Shown here: positions 1 to 10,651 of the stretch, one piece after another | Layout of the letters: the number at the start of each line of letters is the position of its first letter | How positions within the stretch are numbered: the stretch's first letter is position 1 | Assembly: GCA_947504275.1 (NCBI GenBank) | Contig: CANNHA010000009.1 | Location: 1-37,594, forward strand | DNA length: 37,594 bases | Reading direction: 5' to 3' | Source: Flavobacteriales bacterium | GTDB lineage: Bacteria > Bacteroidota > Bacteroidia > Flavobacteriales_D > Sanyastnellaceae | Notes under the pieces: generated by a model | Databases searched by the model: none | What the model saw: the letters and a program-made list of their open reading frames with translations, nothing else | Told to the model about the DNA's origin: nothing | Translations under genes and position numbers: made by a program

Positions 1-43
1 AGAAGAAAGAGGGGAAAGATAAGTTATTTTAAATTACAACAAA

Positions 44-2869
44 ATGTCAGAAACAAAAGGACCACAACGATTAGGGAAAGCCGCTACTCAACTCAACGTG
101 AGTAAGGATACCATCGTGGAGTTTTTAGCCAAAAAAGGCTTCTCTATCGATAGCAATCCAATGGCCAAAATTGAGGCTGAGGTGTATGATATGTTGCTTG
201 CAGAATTTGCAGGTGATCAGATTGCCAAAGAAAAAACCAAAGCGGTAGCTACCAAAATCAAGGAGTCCAGAGAGACGGTTACCATTCAAGATTCAAAAAA
301 GAAATCTGACCAACAAGAAGAAGAGAATTCGGAAATTGATCTTACTCAATTCAAGAGAAAAAGACCTGAACCAAAGCCGGAAGATGTTGTTGAATCCAAA
401 ATTGAGGTTGTATCAGAAACCAATTCAGAAATCAATATTCCAAACACACCTATCATTGAACCCGTTGCTGAAAAAGCCGAAGGTCAAAATGAAGTGAAGA
501 TCATTGGAAAAATTGATCTCTCGGCCATTCAAGGCAAGGGCAAGAAAAAGAAAGATAAAGAGGTAGCTGCAGAGCCTGTTGCCAGCAAGAAAGGGAAGAA
601 AACTTCCGAAGAGGAAAAAGCTAAAGCCCCTGCTGAAACAATTGCAGAAGCCGTTATAGAACCCGTTGCTGCGGTGGAGCCAACAACAGAACCTGTTGCT
701 CCCCCTCAACCCGAAGAGAAAGAGCTCATCCGCGTTAACGTGGAAAGATTGACCGGCCCAAAGGTGATGGGCAAAATTGTTCTGCCTGTAGAACAGGAGA
801 AGAAAAAGCCAGAGCAAAAAGCGGATGACAACAAAGAGAAACGCAAACGCAAACGCGTCTCTAAGGTTGACATCAATCGTCAACAAGAAATTGACAAACG
901 CAATCAAAACAAGCCTCGTCCTGGTCAAACTGGTCAAGCTGGTCAAACTGCGCAACCCAAAGCGGAATTAAGTGAACAAGACATTCAAAATAAAATTCGC
1001 GAAACGCTTGCGCGTTTGGGTGGTCAAGGTAAATCAAAAGCTTCTAAAAACAGAAGGGATAAGCGTGACAACGTAGCTCGCAAGCATGAAGAGCGTAAAA
1101 TTCGCGAGCAAGCGGAAAATTTGATCCTGAAACTAACGGAGTTTGTTACTGTTTCTGAATTGGCGACAATGATGAACCGTCAACCGACTGAAATCATTGC
1201 CGCTTGCATGCAGCTGGGTATTTTTGCATCTATCAATCAACGATTGGATGCAGAGACCATTCAAATCATTGCAGAAGAGTTTGGTTTTGAAATCCAATTT
1301 GTAAGTGCCGAAGTTTCTGAGGCATCTTTTGAAGAGTCAGATGCAGATGATTCATTGGTTTCTAGACCTCCTGTTGTCACCGTAATGGGACACGTTGACC
1401 ATGGTAAAACTTCCTTGCTTGATTTTATTCGTAAAGCCAACGTTGTGGCTGGTGAAGCCGGAGGTATTACCCAGCATATGGGTGCTTACAGTGTGAAGTT
1501 GCCCACAGGAAAACAAATAACATTCATTGACACTCCGGGTCACGAGGCCTTTACCGCTATGCGTGCCCGTGGTGCACAGGTCACTGACTTGGCTATCATT
1601 GTAATTGCAGCGGATGACAATGTCATGCCGCAAACCAAAGAAGCCATTTCACATGCCCAGGCAGCAGGAGTTCCTATGATTTTTGCTTACAACAAAATTG
1701 ATAAGGAAGGTGCCAACCCAGATAGAATTAGAGAACAGCTTTCAGCCATGAACATCTTGGTTGAAGAGTGGGGAGGGAAATTCCAGTCTCAAGAAATAGC
1801 CGCCAAACAAGGATTAAACATTGACAAGCTTTTAGAAAAAGTTGTCTTAGAAGCTGAAATGCTTGATTTGAAAGCCAATCCAAACAAACGCGCCAATGGT
1901 ACCATCATTGAAGCTTCTTTGGACAAGGGACGTGGTTTTGTAACTACGTGCTTGGTATCGTCTGGTACCATGCGCATTGGTGACTCCATCCTTGCTGGTC
2001 AATGGAGCGGTCGCGTGCGTGCCATGTTCAACGAACGCGGTCAGAAAATAGATGAAGCAGGTCCCGCTACCCCAGTTTCAATTTTGGGTTTTGAGGGAGC
2101 GCCAAATGCAGGTGATAAATTCTTTGTTTTTGAAGATGAACGTGAGGCTCGTGAGATTGCTACCAAGCGTCAACAATTGCAGCGTGAACAAAGCGTGAGA
2201 ACCAAGAAGCATTTGACCATCGAGGAGATTGGTCGTCGTATTGCTTTGGGTGACTTCAAAGAATTGAACTTGATTGTAAAAGGTGACGTGGATGGTTCTG
2301 TAGAAGCTTTAGTGGATAGCTTGCAAAAGCTTTCTACTGACAAAGTACAGGTCAGCATCGTTCACAAAGGTGTGGGTCAAATTTCTGAAAGTGATGTATT
2401 GTTGGCTTCAGCCTCCGATGCCATCATCGTAGGTTTCCAAGTTCGTCCAAGTACGGGAGCACGCAAATTGGCTGAGGCAGAAGAAATACAAATTCGTCAA
2501 TACAGCATCATCTACAAGGCCATTGAAGAAATCAAGGAGGCCATGGAGGGAATGCTATCCGCCAAAATTGAAGAGAAAGTGGTGGGTACGGCAGAAATCC
2601 GTGAAACGTTCAAAATTACTAAGGTGGGAACCATCGCTGGATGTTTTGTTCAAGATGGAAAAATCAATCGAAACAATAAAGTCCGAATCATCAGAGATGG
2701 TATTGTGGTTTACACTGGAAACCTAGGATCTTTGAAACGTTTCAAAGACGATGTAAAAGATGTTACCAAAGGATATGAGTGTGGATTGAATATAGATAAA
2801 TTCAATGACATCAATGTTGGTGACATCATCGAAGCTTTTGAAGAAGTAGAAGTGAAACAAACTTTGTAA
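44..2869 (+). CDS. infB: Translation initiation factor IF-2
   Basis: 941 aa ORF. GTPase motifs [32 protein letters not shown] and NKID; long charged N-terminal region; IF-2 C-terminal domains. Confidence 0.98.
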   Translation: MSETKGPQRLGKAATQLNVSKDTIVEFLAKKGFSIDSNPMAKIEAEVYDMLLAEFAGDQIAKEKTKAVATKIKESRETVTIQDSKKKSDQQEEENSEIDLTQFKRKRPEPKPEDVVESKIEVVSETNSEINIPNTPIIEPVAEKAEGQNEVKIIGKIDLSAIQGKGKKKKDKEVAAEPVASKKGKKTSEEEKAKAPAETIAEAVIEPVAAVEPTTEPVAPPQPEEKELIRVNVERLTGPKVMGKIVLPVEQEKKKPEQKADDNKEKRKRKRVSKVDINRQQEIDKRNQNKPRPGQTGQAGQTAQPKAELSEQDIQNKIRETLARLGGQGKSKASKNRRDKRDNVARKHEERKIREQAENLILKLTEFVTVSELATMMNRQPTEIIAACMQLGIFASINQRLDAETIQIIAEEFGFEIQFVSAEVSEASFEESDADDSLVSRPPVVTVMGHVDHGKTSLLDFIRKANVVAGEAGGITQHMGAYSVKLPTGKQITFIDTPGHEAFTAMRARGAQVTDLAIIVIAADDNVMPQTKEAISHAQAAGVPMIFAYNKIDKEGANPDRIREQLSAMNILVEEWGGKFQSQEIAAKQGLNIDKLLEKVVLEAEMLDLKANPNKRANGTIIEASLDKGRGFVTTCLVSSGTMRIGDSILAGQWSGRVRAMFNERGQKIDEAGPATPVSILGFEGAPNAGDKFFVFEDEREAREIATKRQQLQREQSVRTKKHLTIEEIGRRIALGDFKELNLIVKGDVDGSVEALVDSLQKLSTDKVQVSIVHKGVGQISESDVLLASASDAIIVGFQVRPSTGARKLAEAEEIQIRQYSIIYKAIEEIKEAMEGMLSAKIEEKVVGTAEIRETFKITKVGTIAGCFVQDGKINRNNKVRIIRDGIVVYTGNLGSLKRFKDDVKDVTKGYECGLNIDKFNDINVGDIIEAFEEVEVKQTL
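921..947 (+). repeat. Three-copy 9-bp tandem repeat in the infB N-terminal region
   Basis: ctggtcaaa / ctggtcaag / ctggtcaaa; encodes a GQ(T/A)GQ linker. Confidence 0.85.
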
Positions 2870-2871
2870 CC

Positions 2872-3549
2872 ATGAAGGCTTGGATTCCCAATGCGATAAC
2901 CATGGGAAACCTGGTTTGTGGATGCATGGCCATTTTGTATGTGCAAGATGATCCCATGCTATCCATTGGATGGATTTTAACAGCTGCAATTTTAGATTTT
3001 TTTGACGGATTAGTAGCTCGTGTATTAAATGTATCCTCTGCCCTCGGAGGGCAATTGGACTCATTGGCTGATGTTGTTTCATTTGGTGTTGTGCCTGCAA
3101 TGTGGGCTTTCCACCTTCTTGACAATCATCCTTTGCGCTATGCTTGTTTTATCATTGCCGTCGGTGCAGCCTATCGGCTTGGTCGTTTTAATTTAGACAC
3201 TTCAAAAGTGGAACATTTCAAAGGATTAGCCGTACCAGCCAACGCGATGATATGGGTGGCCATTTTGGGATATTCTTGGGAAGAAACTTATCAATTCCCA
3301 CCTTCAATCTTATTGCTTTTTGTCGCATTGACCACTTTATTAATGGTCTCTACGCTTCCCTTATTGAATTTAAAATTCAAAGGTCTAGCTTGGAAAGGTC
3401 AAGAGATCAGATGGATATTAATTTTATCCGCTGCATTAACATTACTCACTTGTGAACTATTGGATTTATCTATTTTTGCAAGCACAATGATTATTACAGT
3501 TGAATACATACTGTTGTCATTGGCTCATTACAAAAAAATATCATCATGA
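2872..3549 (+). CDS. pssA: CDP-diacylglycerol--serine O-phosphatidyltransferase
   Basis: 225 aa membrane protein with a CDP-alcohol phosphatidyltransferase motif (DFFDGLVARVLNVSSALGGQLDSLADVVSFGVVPA). Confidence 0.93.
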   Translation: MKAWIPNAITMGNLVCGCMAILYVQDDPMLSIGWILTAAILDFFDGLVARVLNVSSALGGQLDSLADVVSFGVVPAMWAFHLLDNHPLRYACFIIAVGAAYRLGRFNLDTSKVEHFKGLAVPANAMIWVAILGYSWEETYQFPPSILLLFVALTTLLMVSTLPLLNLKFKGLAWKGQEIRWILILSAALTLLTCELLDLSIFASTMIITVEYILLSLAHYKKISS

Positions 3550-3800
3550 AATTCAAAGCAGAAGTAGATGTAATGCCATTGGATGCATTATTAGACCCAC
3601 AAGGAAAAGCCGTTACATCGGCAATGGGAAATCTTGGTTTAAGCCAAATCAGCAACGTTCGCATTGGAAAACACATGACCATTTGGGTGGATGCCGACTC
3701 TAAAGAAGCCGCTGCCAAAATAGTAGATGACGCTTGTCAGAAATTGCTTTGCAATGCCATTATGGAGCAGTACCGCTTTGTTGTTGAAGAGATTGCATGA
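3546..3800 (+). CDS. purS: Phosphoribosylformylglycinamidine synthase subunit PurS
   Basis: 84 aa. PurS-like pattern (MKFKAEVDVMPLDALLDPQGKAVTSAMGNLGL..VRIGK..); 4-bp ATGA overlap with pssA. Confidence 0.88.
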   Translation: MKFKAEVDVMPLDALLDPQGKAVTSAMGNLGLSQISNVRIGKHMTIWVDADSKEAAAKIVDDACQKLLCNAIMEQYRFVVEEIA

Positions 3801-5092
3801 TGATCAGAAACAAATCAAATGAGGCCTTTGAAGTTGCAAAAGCCTTGTTTCCTGGTGGAGTAAATTCTCCGGTAAGGGCTTTTAAATCCGTGGGAGGAAG
3901 TCCAATCTTTTTTGACCGCGGAAAGGGTTCTCATGTATGGGACATTGATGGCAATGAGTACATCGATTACTGTTGCTCTTGGGGGCCATTAATTTTAGGT
4001 CATGCCAATGATCAAGTTGTCGAGGCCATTGTTAAGGCCGTAGCCAAAGGAAGCAGTTTTGGGGCGCCTACACTGTTGGAAAATGAATTGGCTACCCTCA
4101 TTCTGTCTCACCACCGATTTATCGAAAAAATCAGATTTGTGAGCAGCGGTACTGAAGCTGCTATGAGTGCCATTCGTTTGGCTCGCGGTTATACAGGACG
4201 AGACAAAATCATCAAGTTTGAGGGCTGTTACCATGGTCACGTTGATAGTCTGCTTGTCAAAGCAGGCAGTGGGATGGCTACTTTAGGAACCTCCGACTCT
4301 GCTGGTATTCCAGAATCATATGCCAAAGAAACCATTGTCCTTCCATTGAATGATATTGAGGCCGTTGAACGAGCTGTGGAGAGCTATAAAAATCAAATAG
4401 CTGTTATCGCAATAGAGCCCATTCCTGCCAATAATGGTTTATTGATTCAGGATGTTCAATTCCTAAAAGATTTAAGAACCATTTGTACCCGCGAAGGTAT
4501 TGTTTTGCTTTTTGATGAAGTGATATCAGGTTTTAGAGTTGGATTTGAAGGTGCTGCTGGTTATTATGGAATTCAACCTGATGTAATGGCCTTTGGAAAA
4601 ATCATCGGCGGTGGAATGCCCGTTGGTGCTTACGCTTCATCAGCAGAAATCATGTCAAAAGTAGCACCGGATGGACCAGTATATCAAGCTGGTACTTTGA
4701 GCGGAAATCCTGTAGCCATGGCCGCTGGTATAGCGCAATTGAAGGCTTGCCTTGTGCCTGGTTTTTATGACAACTTAAAAAGCAAAACTGACTTCCTAGT
4801 GAGTTCAATCAATGCGTTTGCGCAAGAAAAAGGATACACTTTTAAAATTTTCTCTGTAGGGTCCATCTTTTGGTTGTCCTTTGGTTTTGCTGATTCCGTG
4901 CGATCCATGAAAGAAATCAATGCTGAAGAGGTAAAACGATTTGCCCCCTTGCACGCAGCTTTATTGGAACTAGGCGTGTATCTGGGTCCCAGTGGCTATG
5001 AAGTTGGATTCATTTCAGCCGCACACAGTATGGAAGACATTTCAACAACAATCGAATCCTTTAAATCAGCGCTTCAAACTGTCTTTGCATAA
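3797..5092 (+). CDS. hemL: Glutamate-1-semialdehyde 2,1-aminomutase
   Basis: 431 aa class-III aminotransferase. GGVNSPVRAFKSVGG, SSGTEAAMSAIRLARGYTGRDKIIKFEGCYHGH, LFDEVISGFR and PLP-lysine region FGKIIGGGMPVGAY. Confidence 0.97.
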   Translation: MMIRNKSNEAFEVAKALFPGGVNSPVRAFKSVGGSPIFFDRGKGSHVWDIDGNEYIDYCCSWGPLILGHANDQVVEAIVKAVAKGSSFGAPTLLENELATLILSHHRFIEKIRFVSSGTEAAMSAIRLARGYTGRDKIIKFEGCYHGHVDSLLVKAGSGMATLGTSDSAGIPESYAKETIVLPLNDIEAVERAVESYKNQIAVIAIEPIPANNGLLIQDVQFLKDLRTICTREGIVLLFDEVISGFRVGFEGAAGYYGIQPDVMAFGKIIGGGMPVGAYASSAEIMSKVAPDGPVYQAGTLSGNPVAMAAGIAQLKACLVPGFYDNLKSKTDFLVSSINAFAQEKGYTFKIFSVGSIFWLSFGFADSVRSMKEINAEEVKRFAPLHAALLELGVYLGPSGYEVGFISAAHSMEDISTTIESFKSALQTVFA

Positions 5093-5123
5093 AAATTGGG
5101 TTCAACATCATTATTGAACAATA

Positions 5124-5150
5124 AAAAAGGCCGTCAATGACGGCCTTTTT
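5124..5150. terminator. Bidirectional intrinsic terminator between convergent hemL and the M43 protease
   Basis: Near-perfect inverted repeat aaaaaggccgtca-a-tgacggccttttt with an A run on the left and a T run on the right. Confidence 0.9.
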
Positions 5151-5168
5151 CAATATTCTCATTTTTGA

Positions 5169-7904
5169 TTATTCAATTCCCTTCATGAATTGTTGTGCCA
5201 CTTTACCAGTATTTCCATTCAATTCAATCACATACACTCCCGCAGCCAAGGCAGCAGTTGAGATTTGCAATTTGGACTGTGCTGTAATCAATTGGGTGTA
5301 AACTACACGACCAGAAAGATCCATTACATTCAATGATGTGTAGGTACCTCCATCAGTTGGCAATTCTACATTCAAAATGTCACTGGTTGGATTAGGATAA
5401 ACACTGAATTGACGGCGCTTCCCAAACTCATCTAGGCCTACAGTTCCAGTAATATTGATATCATCCAAATACAAGTTATTGCTGAACATAGATGAATTGA
5501 AGATAAATTTAAAACGAACGTTCTCAGTCTCATAAGTGGAAGGAATGGTAACTTCCTTGTATCCCCAATGGGTAGAAGTATTAGGAACAAAGTATGCTGC
5601 ACCAGCACCAGCGGTAACCAATTCAGTACCGTCGATTGTCGAACGCAACTGCCATGATTCACCGCAATCACGGCTTGACCAAACCTCTAAAGATTCTGTG
5701 ATATTAGTTTCGGTCAAAGCCCCTGTAGAATAAGCATAACGGAAAGTCAACTTACCACTGGACAAAATATTCAAATCCATCGCTGGTGAAACCAACTCAT
5801 CAGAATCAAAACCTACCATTCCATTAGGTGAAGCCTCCGCATTGGCATTGTCCAATAAGATTGAACCGTTGGCAGATCCAAAACCTACATTGCTTGCATA
5901 ACTGAAATCAGTATTGTTACTGGCCAAATTGTATGACTTCCAACCAAAATAAGAGAACGGATTGGCATTGCAATTTTCTTGCAAAACGCCAGGAATTTCC
6001 CACCATGAAGTTGGAGTAACATAAATTGCCATCGTATTTGTCGTAGTTGAAGTACCATTGGCATTACCTGCTGTCAATGTCACTGTCTTCCAACCGAACT
6101 CATTGAAAACAACTGTTGGGTTTTGCGCTGAACTTGTTGCTGGTGTAGCGTCTTGGAAAGTCCAAGACCAAGTGGTAGCATCTGCATCAGAAGAATAATC
6201 AAAGAACTGAACATTGCTTCCTTCACAAGCAATGCTAAACTCCGGATAGAAGTCAGCAGTAGGTGCACATGACAAATCGTTGATACCATCTGTACCTGTT
6301 GCAGCCAAGTTTTCTGCACTCCACAAATTGTTACGGCTAGCAATAGGCACATTCAATGCGCCAATCATACGCTCCTTTTGACCTTGGGTAAACATGCTAG
6401 AGCAATAAGAATACTCCATGTAGTTTTGTACATTTTCAATTGTACCATAGGCTCCAATCAAAGCAACGTTGTCTACTGAAAAATTACCATTGGCACCTTC
6501 TGCATTCCATGCATAAATTCTGAAGGTAACAGAGCCTTCATTAAGTGCAAAAGCATTTCCAGACAATGCAATTCTTGATCCAACCTGCTGAGTAGCATTG
6601 TCAGCAGTGATGAAGAAAATATTGCTTCCTTGAACACTCAAACCTGGATTAGCAGGGCTGATTGAACCAGAAATATTTGTGGCAAAATTGTCTGCACTTG
6701 AACGAACAGAGAATGTTCTCGGTCCATCAGTACTTCTTGCTACATCAAAAGTTAAAGCTGTCATGTTAAGCAATTGCGTAACATCATTGCTCACTGTAAA
6801 CTCATAATACTTTCCTGTATTGATAATACCTGTCAAGTTTGGATAACTCGTTAAGCCATTGGAAGCACCTAAATCCCAATTCGAAAATGAGAACTTATCA
6901 TTCTCAGCTGTGGCACCTGAAACTCCATTAGCGCTGAAATTTGAGAAAACCACACCACCATCTTCCATGGCTGGAACAGCAATAGAATCAACTGTGCCTG
7001 CTGCGGCTGTTAAACCAGTGAAAACATAAACGGATTGATTGGTTTCATTGGTCAATGGCAAAGTTTCTGAGTCGCACTCATAATCACGCACGTTGCTGCA
7101 ATTATCATGTCCTGCTGTTGGAGGAGTATCCTCAACGTTATCGTCACCACACTCCACCTCTGGATCGTTGGTATTACCCCAAGTGTGAGACAAATCCAAC
7201 CAGTGGCCAATTTCATGAGTCAATGCTCTACTAGTTCCAGTGCTTGAAGGAGAAAGTGATCCGATGTAATTGTATCGGATAATGATACCATCTCTCCATG
7301 CTGAGAAAGGATCAGCTACAGCTGAAGGATAAAATGCATAACCCGCTACTCCGTCTTCCATGTTGTTCACCACCCATACATTCAAGTACTTATGGCGTGG
7401 CCATGGATTCAGTTTGGCAATATCAGATCCGATATTGGTCAAAGGAGAAACAATACGATCGATACCGTTGGTGCAATTGCCCATTGGATCAATAGTGGCT
7501 AGCTTGAACTGAAATCCACAATTGGCAATCTTGGAACGGAAAGCATTAACAACAACACTCGTATCTGCATTCAACTTTTGATAATCTCTATTCAAGATCG
7601 CAACCTGATTGTAGACATTCTCATTGGGAATATTCTCAGGACCAAAGTTGTGAATGATGTGAAAAACCACAGGTATGGTATAAATCTGTGTTGAATCATC
7701 ACGATCCAAACCAGGATTATTTCTTAAAAATTCAGCAATGTAAAGATCAGACAGTGCCTGCCATTGAGCAATTTGTGGGTTTTCTTGCAACAACTTGGCG
7801 TGTTGACGCGAATGTCCACATTTAAAATCGTGCACGTGCTGTGACCAGGTGGTAAGCGTTGTCAATGTTAGCAACGCTGCAATCAAAGAATATATCTTTT
7901 TCAT
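5169..7904 (-). CDS. Secreted pappalysin/cytophagalysin-like M43 metalloprotease with PKD domain, beta-sandwich domains and T9SS type A C-terminal sorting domain
   Basis: Signal peptide MKKIYSLIAALLTLTTLTTWSQ; zinc motif HEIGHWLDLSHTWG (~7174-7217); Met-turn NYMEYSYC (~6400-6430); PKD-like PTADFYPEFSIACEGSNVQFFDYSSDADATTWSWTF; C-terminal FSVYPNPTSDILNVEL...VYVIELNGNTGKVAQQFMK. Start moved from 7925 to 7904 because a promoter -7 box lies at 7923-7930. Confidence 0.93.
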   Translation of the reverse strand: MKKIYSLIAALLTLTTLTTWSQHVHDFKCGHSRQHAKLLQENPQIAQWQALSDLYIAEFLRNNPGLDRDDSTQIYTIPVVFHIIHNFGPENIPNENVYNQVAILNRDYQKLNADTSVVVNAFRSKIANCGFQFKLATIDPMGNCTNGIDRIVSPLTNIGSDIAKLNPWPRHKYLNVWVVNNMEDGVAGYAFYPSAVADPFSAWRDGIIIRYNYIGSLSPSSTGTSRALTHEIGHWLDLSHTWGNTNDPEVECGDDNVEDTPPTAGHDNCSNVRDYECDSETLPLTNETNQSVYVFTGLTAAAGTVDSIAVPAMEDGGVVFSNFSANGVSGATAENDKFSFSNWDLGASNGLTSYPNLTGIINTGKYYEFTVSNDVTQLLNMTALTFDVARSTDGPRTFSVRSSADNFATNISGSISPANPGLSVQGSNIFFITADNATQQVGSRIALSGNAFALNEGSVTFRIYAWNAEGANGNFSVDNVALIGAYGTIENVQNYMEYSYCSSMFTQGQKERMIGALNVPIASRNNLWSAENLAATGTDGINDLSCAPTADFYPEFSIACEGSNVQFFDYSSDADATTWSWTFQDATPATSSAQNPTVVFNEFGWKTVTLTAGNANGTSTTTNTMAIYVTPTSWWEIPGVLQENCNANPFSYFGWKSYNLASNNTDFSYASNVGFGSANGSILLDNANAEASPNGMVGFDSDELVSPAMDLNILSSGKLTFRYAYSTGALTETNITESLEVWSSRDCGESWQLRSTIDGTELVTAGAGAAYFVPNTSTHWGYKEVTIPSTYETENVRFKFIFNSSMFSNNLYLDDINITGTVGLDEFGKRRQFSVYPNPTSDILNVELPTDGGTYTSLNVMDLSGRVVYTQLITAQSKLQISTAALAAGVYVIELNGNTGKVAQQFMKGIE

Positions 7905-7922
7905 AATTTTTCGTCGTAATCG

Positions 7923-7951
7923 CAAATATAAGCGGTTAGTGATGTTCTCAA
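7923..7951 (-). promoter_or_regulatory. Predicted Bacteroidota sigma promoter of the M43 protease
   Basis: Minus strand: TTTTG - 18 nt - TATATTTG, an exact TAnnTTTG -7 element, 18 nt upstream of the ATG at 7904. Confidence 0.7.
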
Positions 7952-7995
7952 AACTATTTTCTTTTTTTCAATAACAATTCAGTAATAATACCGAC

Positions 7996-10611
7996 TTATT
8001 TCCCTAATGCTGCTATTTGGGTCTTCAATAAAGTTATTTTATGCAAAGCGTCCTCCTCCTTCTTGCGCTCCAAGTCCAAAACTTGCTGCGGAGCATTGGA
8101 AACAAAACGCTCATTCTGAAGTTTCAATCTAACTTTAGACAAGAAATCTTCAGTGTAATTCAGTTCTTCTCCCAACTTTTTTAACTCAGCCCCAACATCA
8201 AATTTTTCAGTAAACGGAATAAAGAACTCACGGCCCTTGACAATAAATGAATAACAACCTGCTGGCTTTTCATTGCACATTTCCGTTGCTTCAATATTAC
8301 CTAAATGTTCCACGGCAGCGTGATAGGCAGACAACCCTCCATCTTGAGATAAAACTTTCAAGACCAACTTCTCCTTGTTGGCAATCGCATTGTCTTTTCG
8401 AATATTTCTGATTCCTATTACCGTTTCTGTGAAGGCCTCAAATCCATCGAGCCACTCTCCATCAGTGGAATATGATGTTGGCCACTGCGCCACGCAAAGG
8501 CTTTCTCCTTCCTTTCTATCTCTAATAGTTTGCCAAATCTCTTCAGACAAGAAAGGCATAAACGGATGCAGCAGCGTTAAAATTTTCTCAAAGATTTCAA
8601 TAGTTGCTGAGTAAGTTTCCTCATCTAATTTTTCACCGTATGGAGGTTTGACCATCTCCAAATACCAAGCACAGAAATCATCCCAAACGAGCTTATAGGT
8701 GTTCATCAAGGCCTCATTCATTCTGAACTTGTCATAATCATCATTCAATTGATCAATTACCTGATTCAATCGTGCATTCATCCATTGAACGGCAACGACA
8801 GCAGAGCCTCTGGGCTGCGCTTTTTCTGTGTTTTGTCCCCACCCGTTTACCAATCGGAACGCATTCCAAATTTTATTGGCGAAATTCCTTCCTTGCTCAC
8901 AAAGCGATTCATCAAATAGCAAATCATTTCCAGCAGGCGATGAAAGCAACATTCCCACTCTAACTCCGTCCGCACCATATTGATCAATCAAAACCAATGG
9001 GTCTGGTGAATTACCCAATGATTTGCTCATTTTGCGGCCTTGTTTATCTCTTACAATACCGGTGTAATAAACGTTTCTAAAGGGCAATTCATCTCTGTAT
9101 TCATACCCTGCGATAATCATTCTAGCCACCCAGAAAAACATAATCTCAGGAGCCGTAACCAAATCAGCTGTTGGGTAATAATAAGATACTTCATCCTCAC
9201 TGTAAAACCCATCAAATACTGCTATGGGCCACAACCAAGAGGAGAACCAAGTGTCCAAGACATCCTCATCTTGCTTCAATCCTCCTGTATATTCTGGATA
9301 CTGAGACTTGCACTTTTCTTGTGCTTCTTCCAAAGATTTTGCCACGATCCAATTCCCATCCTCTGTGTAATAAGCAGGGATTTGATGTCCCCACCAAAGT
9401 TGTCTTGAAATACACCAGTCTTTGATGTTCTCCATCCAATGCTTGTATGAATTCTTGAACTTGGGAGGGAAAAATTTGATGTTGTCATTCATGACATTTT
9501 CCAAAGCTGGCTTGCTCAACTCTTTCATGTCAACAAACCACTGCATGGACAATCTTGGTTCAATAACCACATCAGTGCGTTCAGAATAACCAACCTTATT
9601 GCTGTAGGGTTCTTGTTTTATTAAAAGTCCTGCAGCGTCTAAATCCAAAGCGATTTGTTTTCTAACTGCAAATCGATCTTGACCGATATACATTCCTCCA
9701 GCTTCTGACACAGTACCATCATCATTCATCATATTGATGATTTCCAGCTGATACTTTTGTCCCAACATAAAGTCATTCATGTCGTGAGCAGGCGTAACCT
9801 TAAGGCAGCCCGTTCCAAATTCCATGTCAACATAGTCATCCGCAATGATGGTTACCACTCTATTAACCAAAGGCACCATCACTTTCTTTCCGTGCAGGTG
9901 CTTGTAACGCTCATCCTTTGGATTGACGCAAACCGCAGTATCGCCAAGGATGGTCTCTGGACGTGTTGTGGCAACCACAATGAACTCATTACTTCCAACC
10001 ACCTGATACTTCAAATGGTACAGATGTGATTGAACATCTTTATAAATAACCTCCTCATCGGAAAGAGCTGTTTTGGCTGCAGGATCCCAATTGATTATGC
10101 GCTCTCCACGATAGATTCTTCCTTTGTTGTATAAGTCAACAAAGGTATCAATAACCGCCTCGTAATATTTTTCATCCATGGTAAAGCGCGTGCGATTCCA
10201 ATCGCAACTCGCTCCCAATTTCTTCAACTGCTCTAGAATGATTCCTCCATGCTTGTGCGTCCACTCCCAAGCGTGCTCCAAAAAAGCTTCTCTAGACAAA
10301 TCAGATTTCTTGACTCCTTCCGCTCTCAGTTTCTGAACCACTTTGGCTTCTGTTGCAATGGAGGCGTGGTCCGTTCCTGGCACCCAACATGCGTTATATC
10401 CACGCATTCTGGCCCTTCTAATCAATACATCTTGAATGGTATTGTTGAGCATGTGCCCCATGTGCAATACTCCTGTCACATTGGGCGGTGGAATAACGAT
10501 GGTGTAGGCCGGACGATCATCTGGCACACTATTAAAAAAACCTTTCTCTAACCAATAGGCATACCACTTGGCTTCCGCACTTTGTGGTTCATATTTACTT
10601 GGAATCTCCAT
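7996..10611 (-). CDS. valS: Valyl-tRNA synthetase
   Basis: 871 aa. [48 protein letters not shown] and KMSKSLGN class-I synthetase signatures; C-terminal coiled coil. Confidence 0.98.
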   Translation of the reverse strand: MEIPSKYEPQSAEAKWYAYWLEKGFFNSVPDDRPAYTIVIPPPNVTGVLHMGHMLNNTIQDVLIRRARMRGYNACWVPGTDHASIATEAKVVQKLRAEGVKKSDLSREAFLEHAWEWTHKHGGIILEQLKKLGASCDWNRTRFTMDEKYYEAVIDTFVDLYNKGRIYRGERIINWDPAAKTALSDEEVIYKDVQSHLYHLKYQVVGSNEFIVVATTRPETILGDTAVCVNPKDERYKHLHGKKVMVPLVNRVVTIIADDYVDMEFGTGCLKVTPAHDMNDFMLGQKYQLEIINMMNDDGTVSEAGGMYIGQDRFAVRKQIALDLDAAGLLIKQEPYSNKVGYSERTDVVIEPRLSMQWFVDMKELSKPALENVMNDNIKFFPPKFKNSYKHWMENIKDWCISRQLWWGHQIPAYYTEDGNWIVAKSLEEAQEKCKSQYPEYTGGLKQDEDVLDTWFSSWLWPIAVFDGFYSEDEVSYYYPTADLVTAPEIMFFWVARMIIAGYEYRDELPFRNVYYTGIVRDKQGRKMSKSLGNSPDPLVLIDQYGADGVRVGMLLSSPAGNDLLFDESLCEQGRNFANKIWNAFRLVNGWGQNTEKAQPRGSAVVAVQWMNARLNQVIDQLNDDYDKFRMNEALMNTYKLVWDDFCAWYLEMVKPPYGEKLDEETYSATIEIFEKILTLLHPFMPFLSEEIWQTIRDRKEGESLCVAQWPTSYSTDGEWLDGFEAFTETVIGIRNIRKDNAIANKEKLVLKVLSQDGGLSAYHAAVEHLGNIEATEMCNEKPAGCYSFIVKGREFFIPFTEKFDVGAELKKLGEELNYTEDFLSKVRLKLQNERFVSNAPQQVLDLERKKEEDALHKITLLKTQIAALGK

Positions 10612-10615
10612 GTTA

Positions 10616-10642
10616 CAAATTTACACGGAGAGGAGGCATCAA
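10616..10642 (-). promoter_or_regulatory. Predicted promoter of valS
   Basis: Minus strand: TTTTTG - 16 nt - TAAATTTG - TAAC - ATG; exact TAnnTTTG four nt upstream of the start codon. Confidence 0.6.
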
Positions 10643-10651
10643 AAATATTTT

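Noticed and set aside
1-21. Possible 3' end of nusA upstream of infB (frame reading EERGER*)
   Set aside because: Expected from the usual nusA-infB order, but only a few codons are visible and another frame is also open, so it cannot be supported.
425-955. 176 aa antisense ORF opposite the infB N-terminal region
   Set aside because: Phe/Leu-rich antisense shadow of the Lys/Glu-rich IF-2 N-terminus; no recognisable motif and fully covered by a confident CDS.
5124-5150. Strong palindrome considered as a possible mobile-element end or regulatory dyad
   Set aside because: Position between convergent genes and symmetric A/T tracts make it an ordinary bidirectional terminator.
9040-9425. 122 aa and 84 aa plus-strand ORFs opposite valS
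   Set aside because: Two competing antisense frames over a well-supported CDS; compositionally artefactual.
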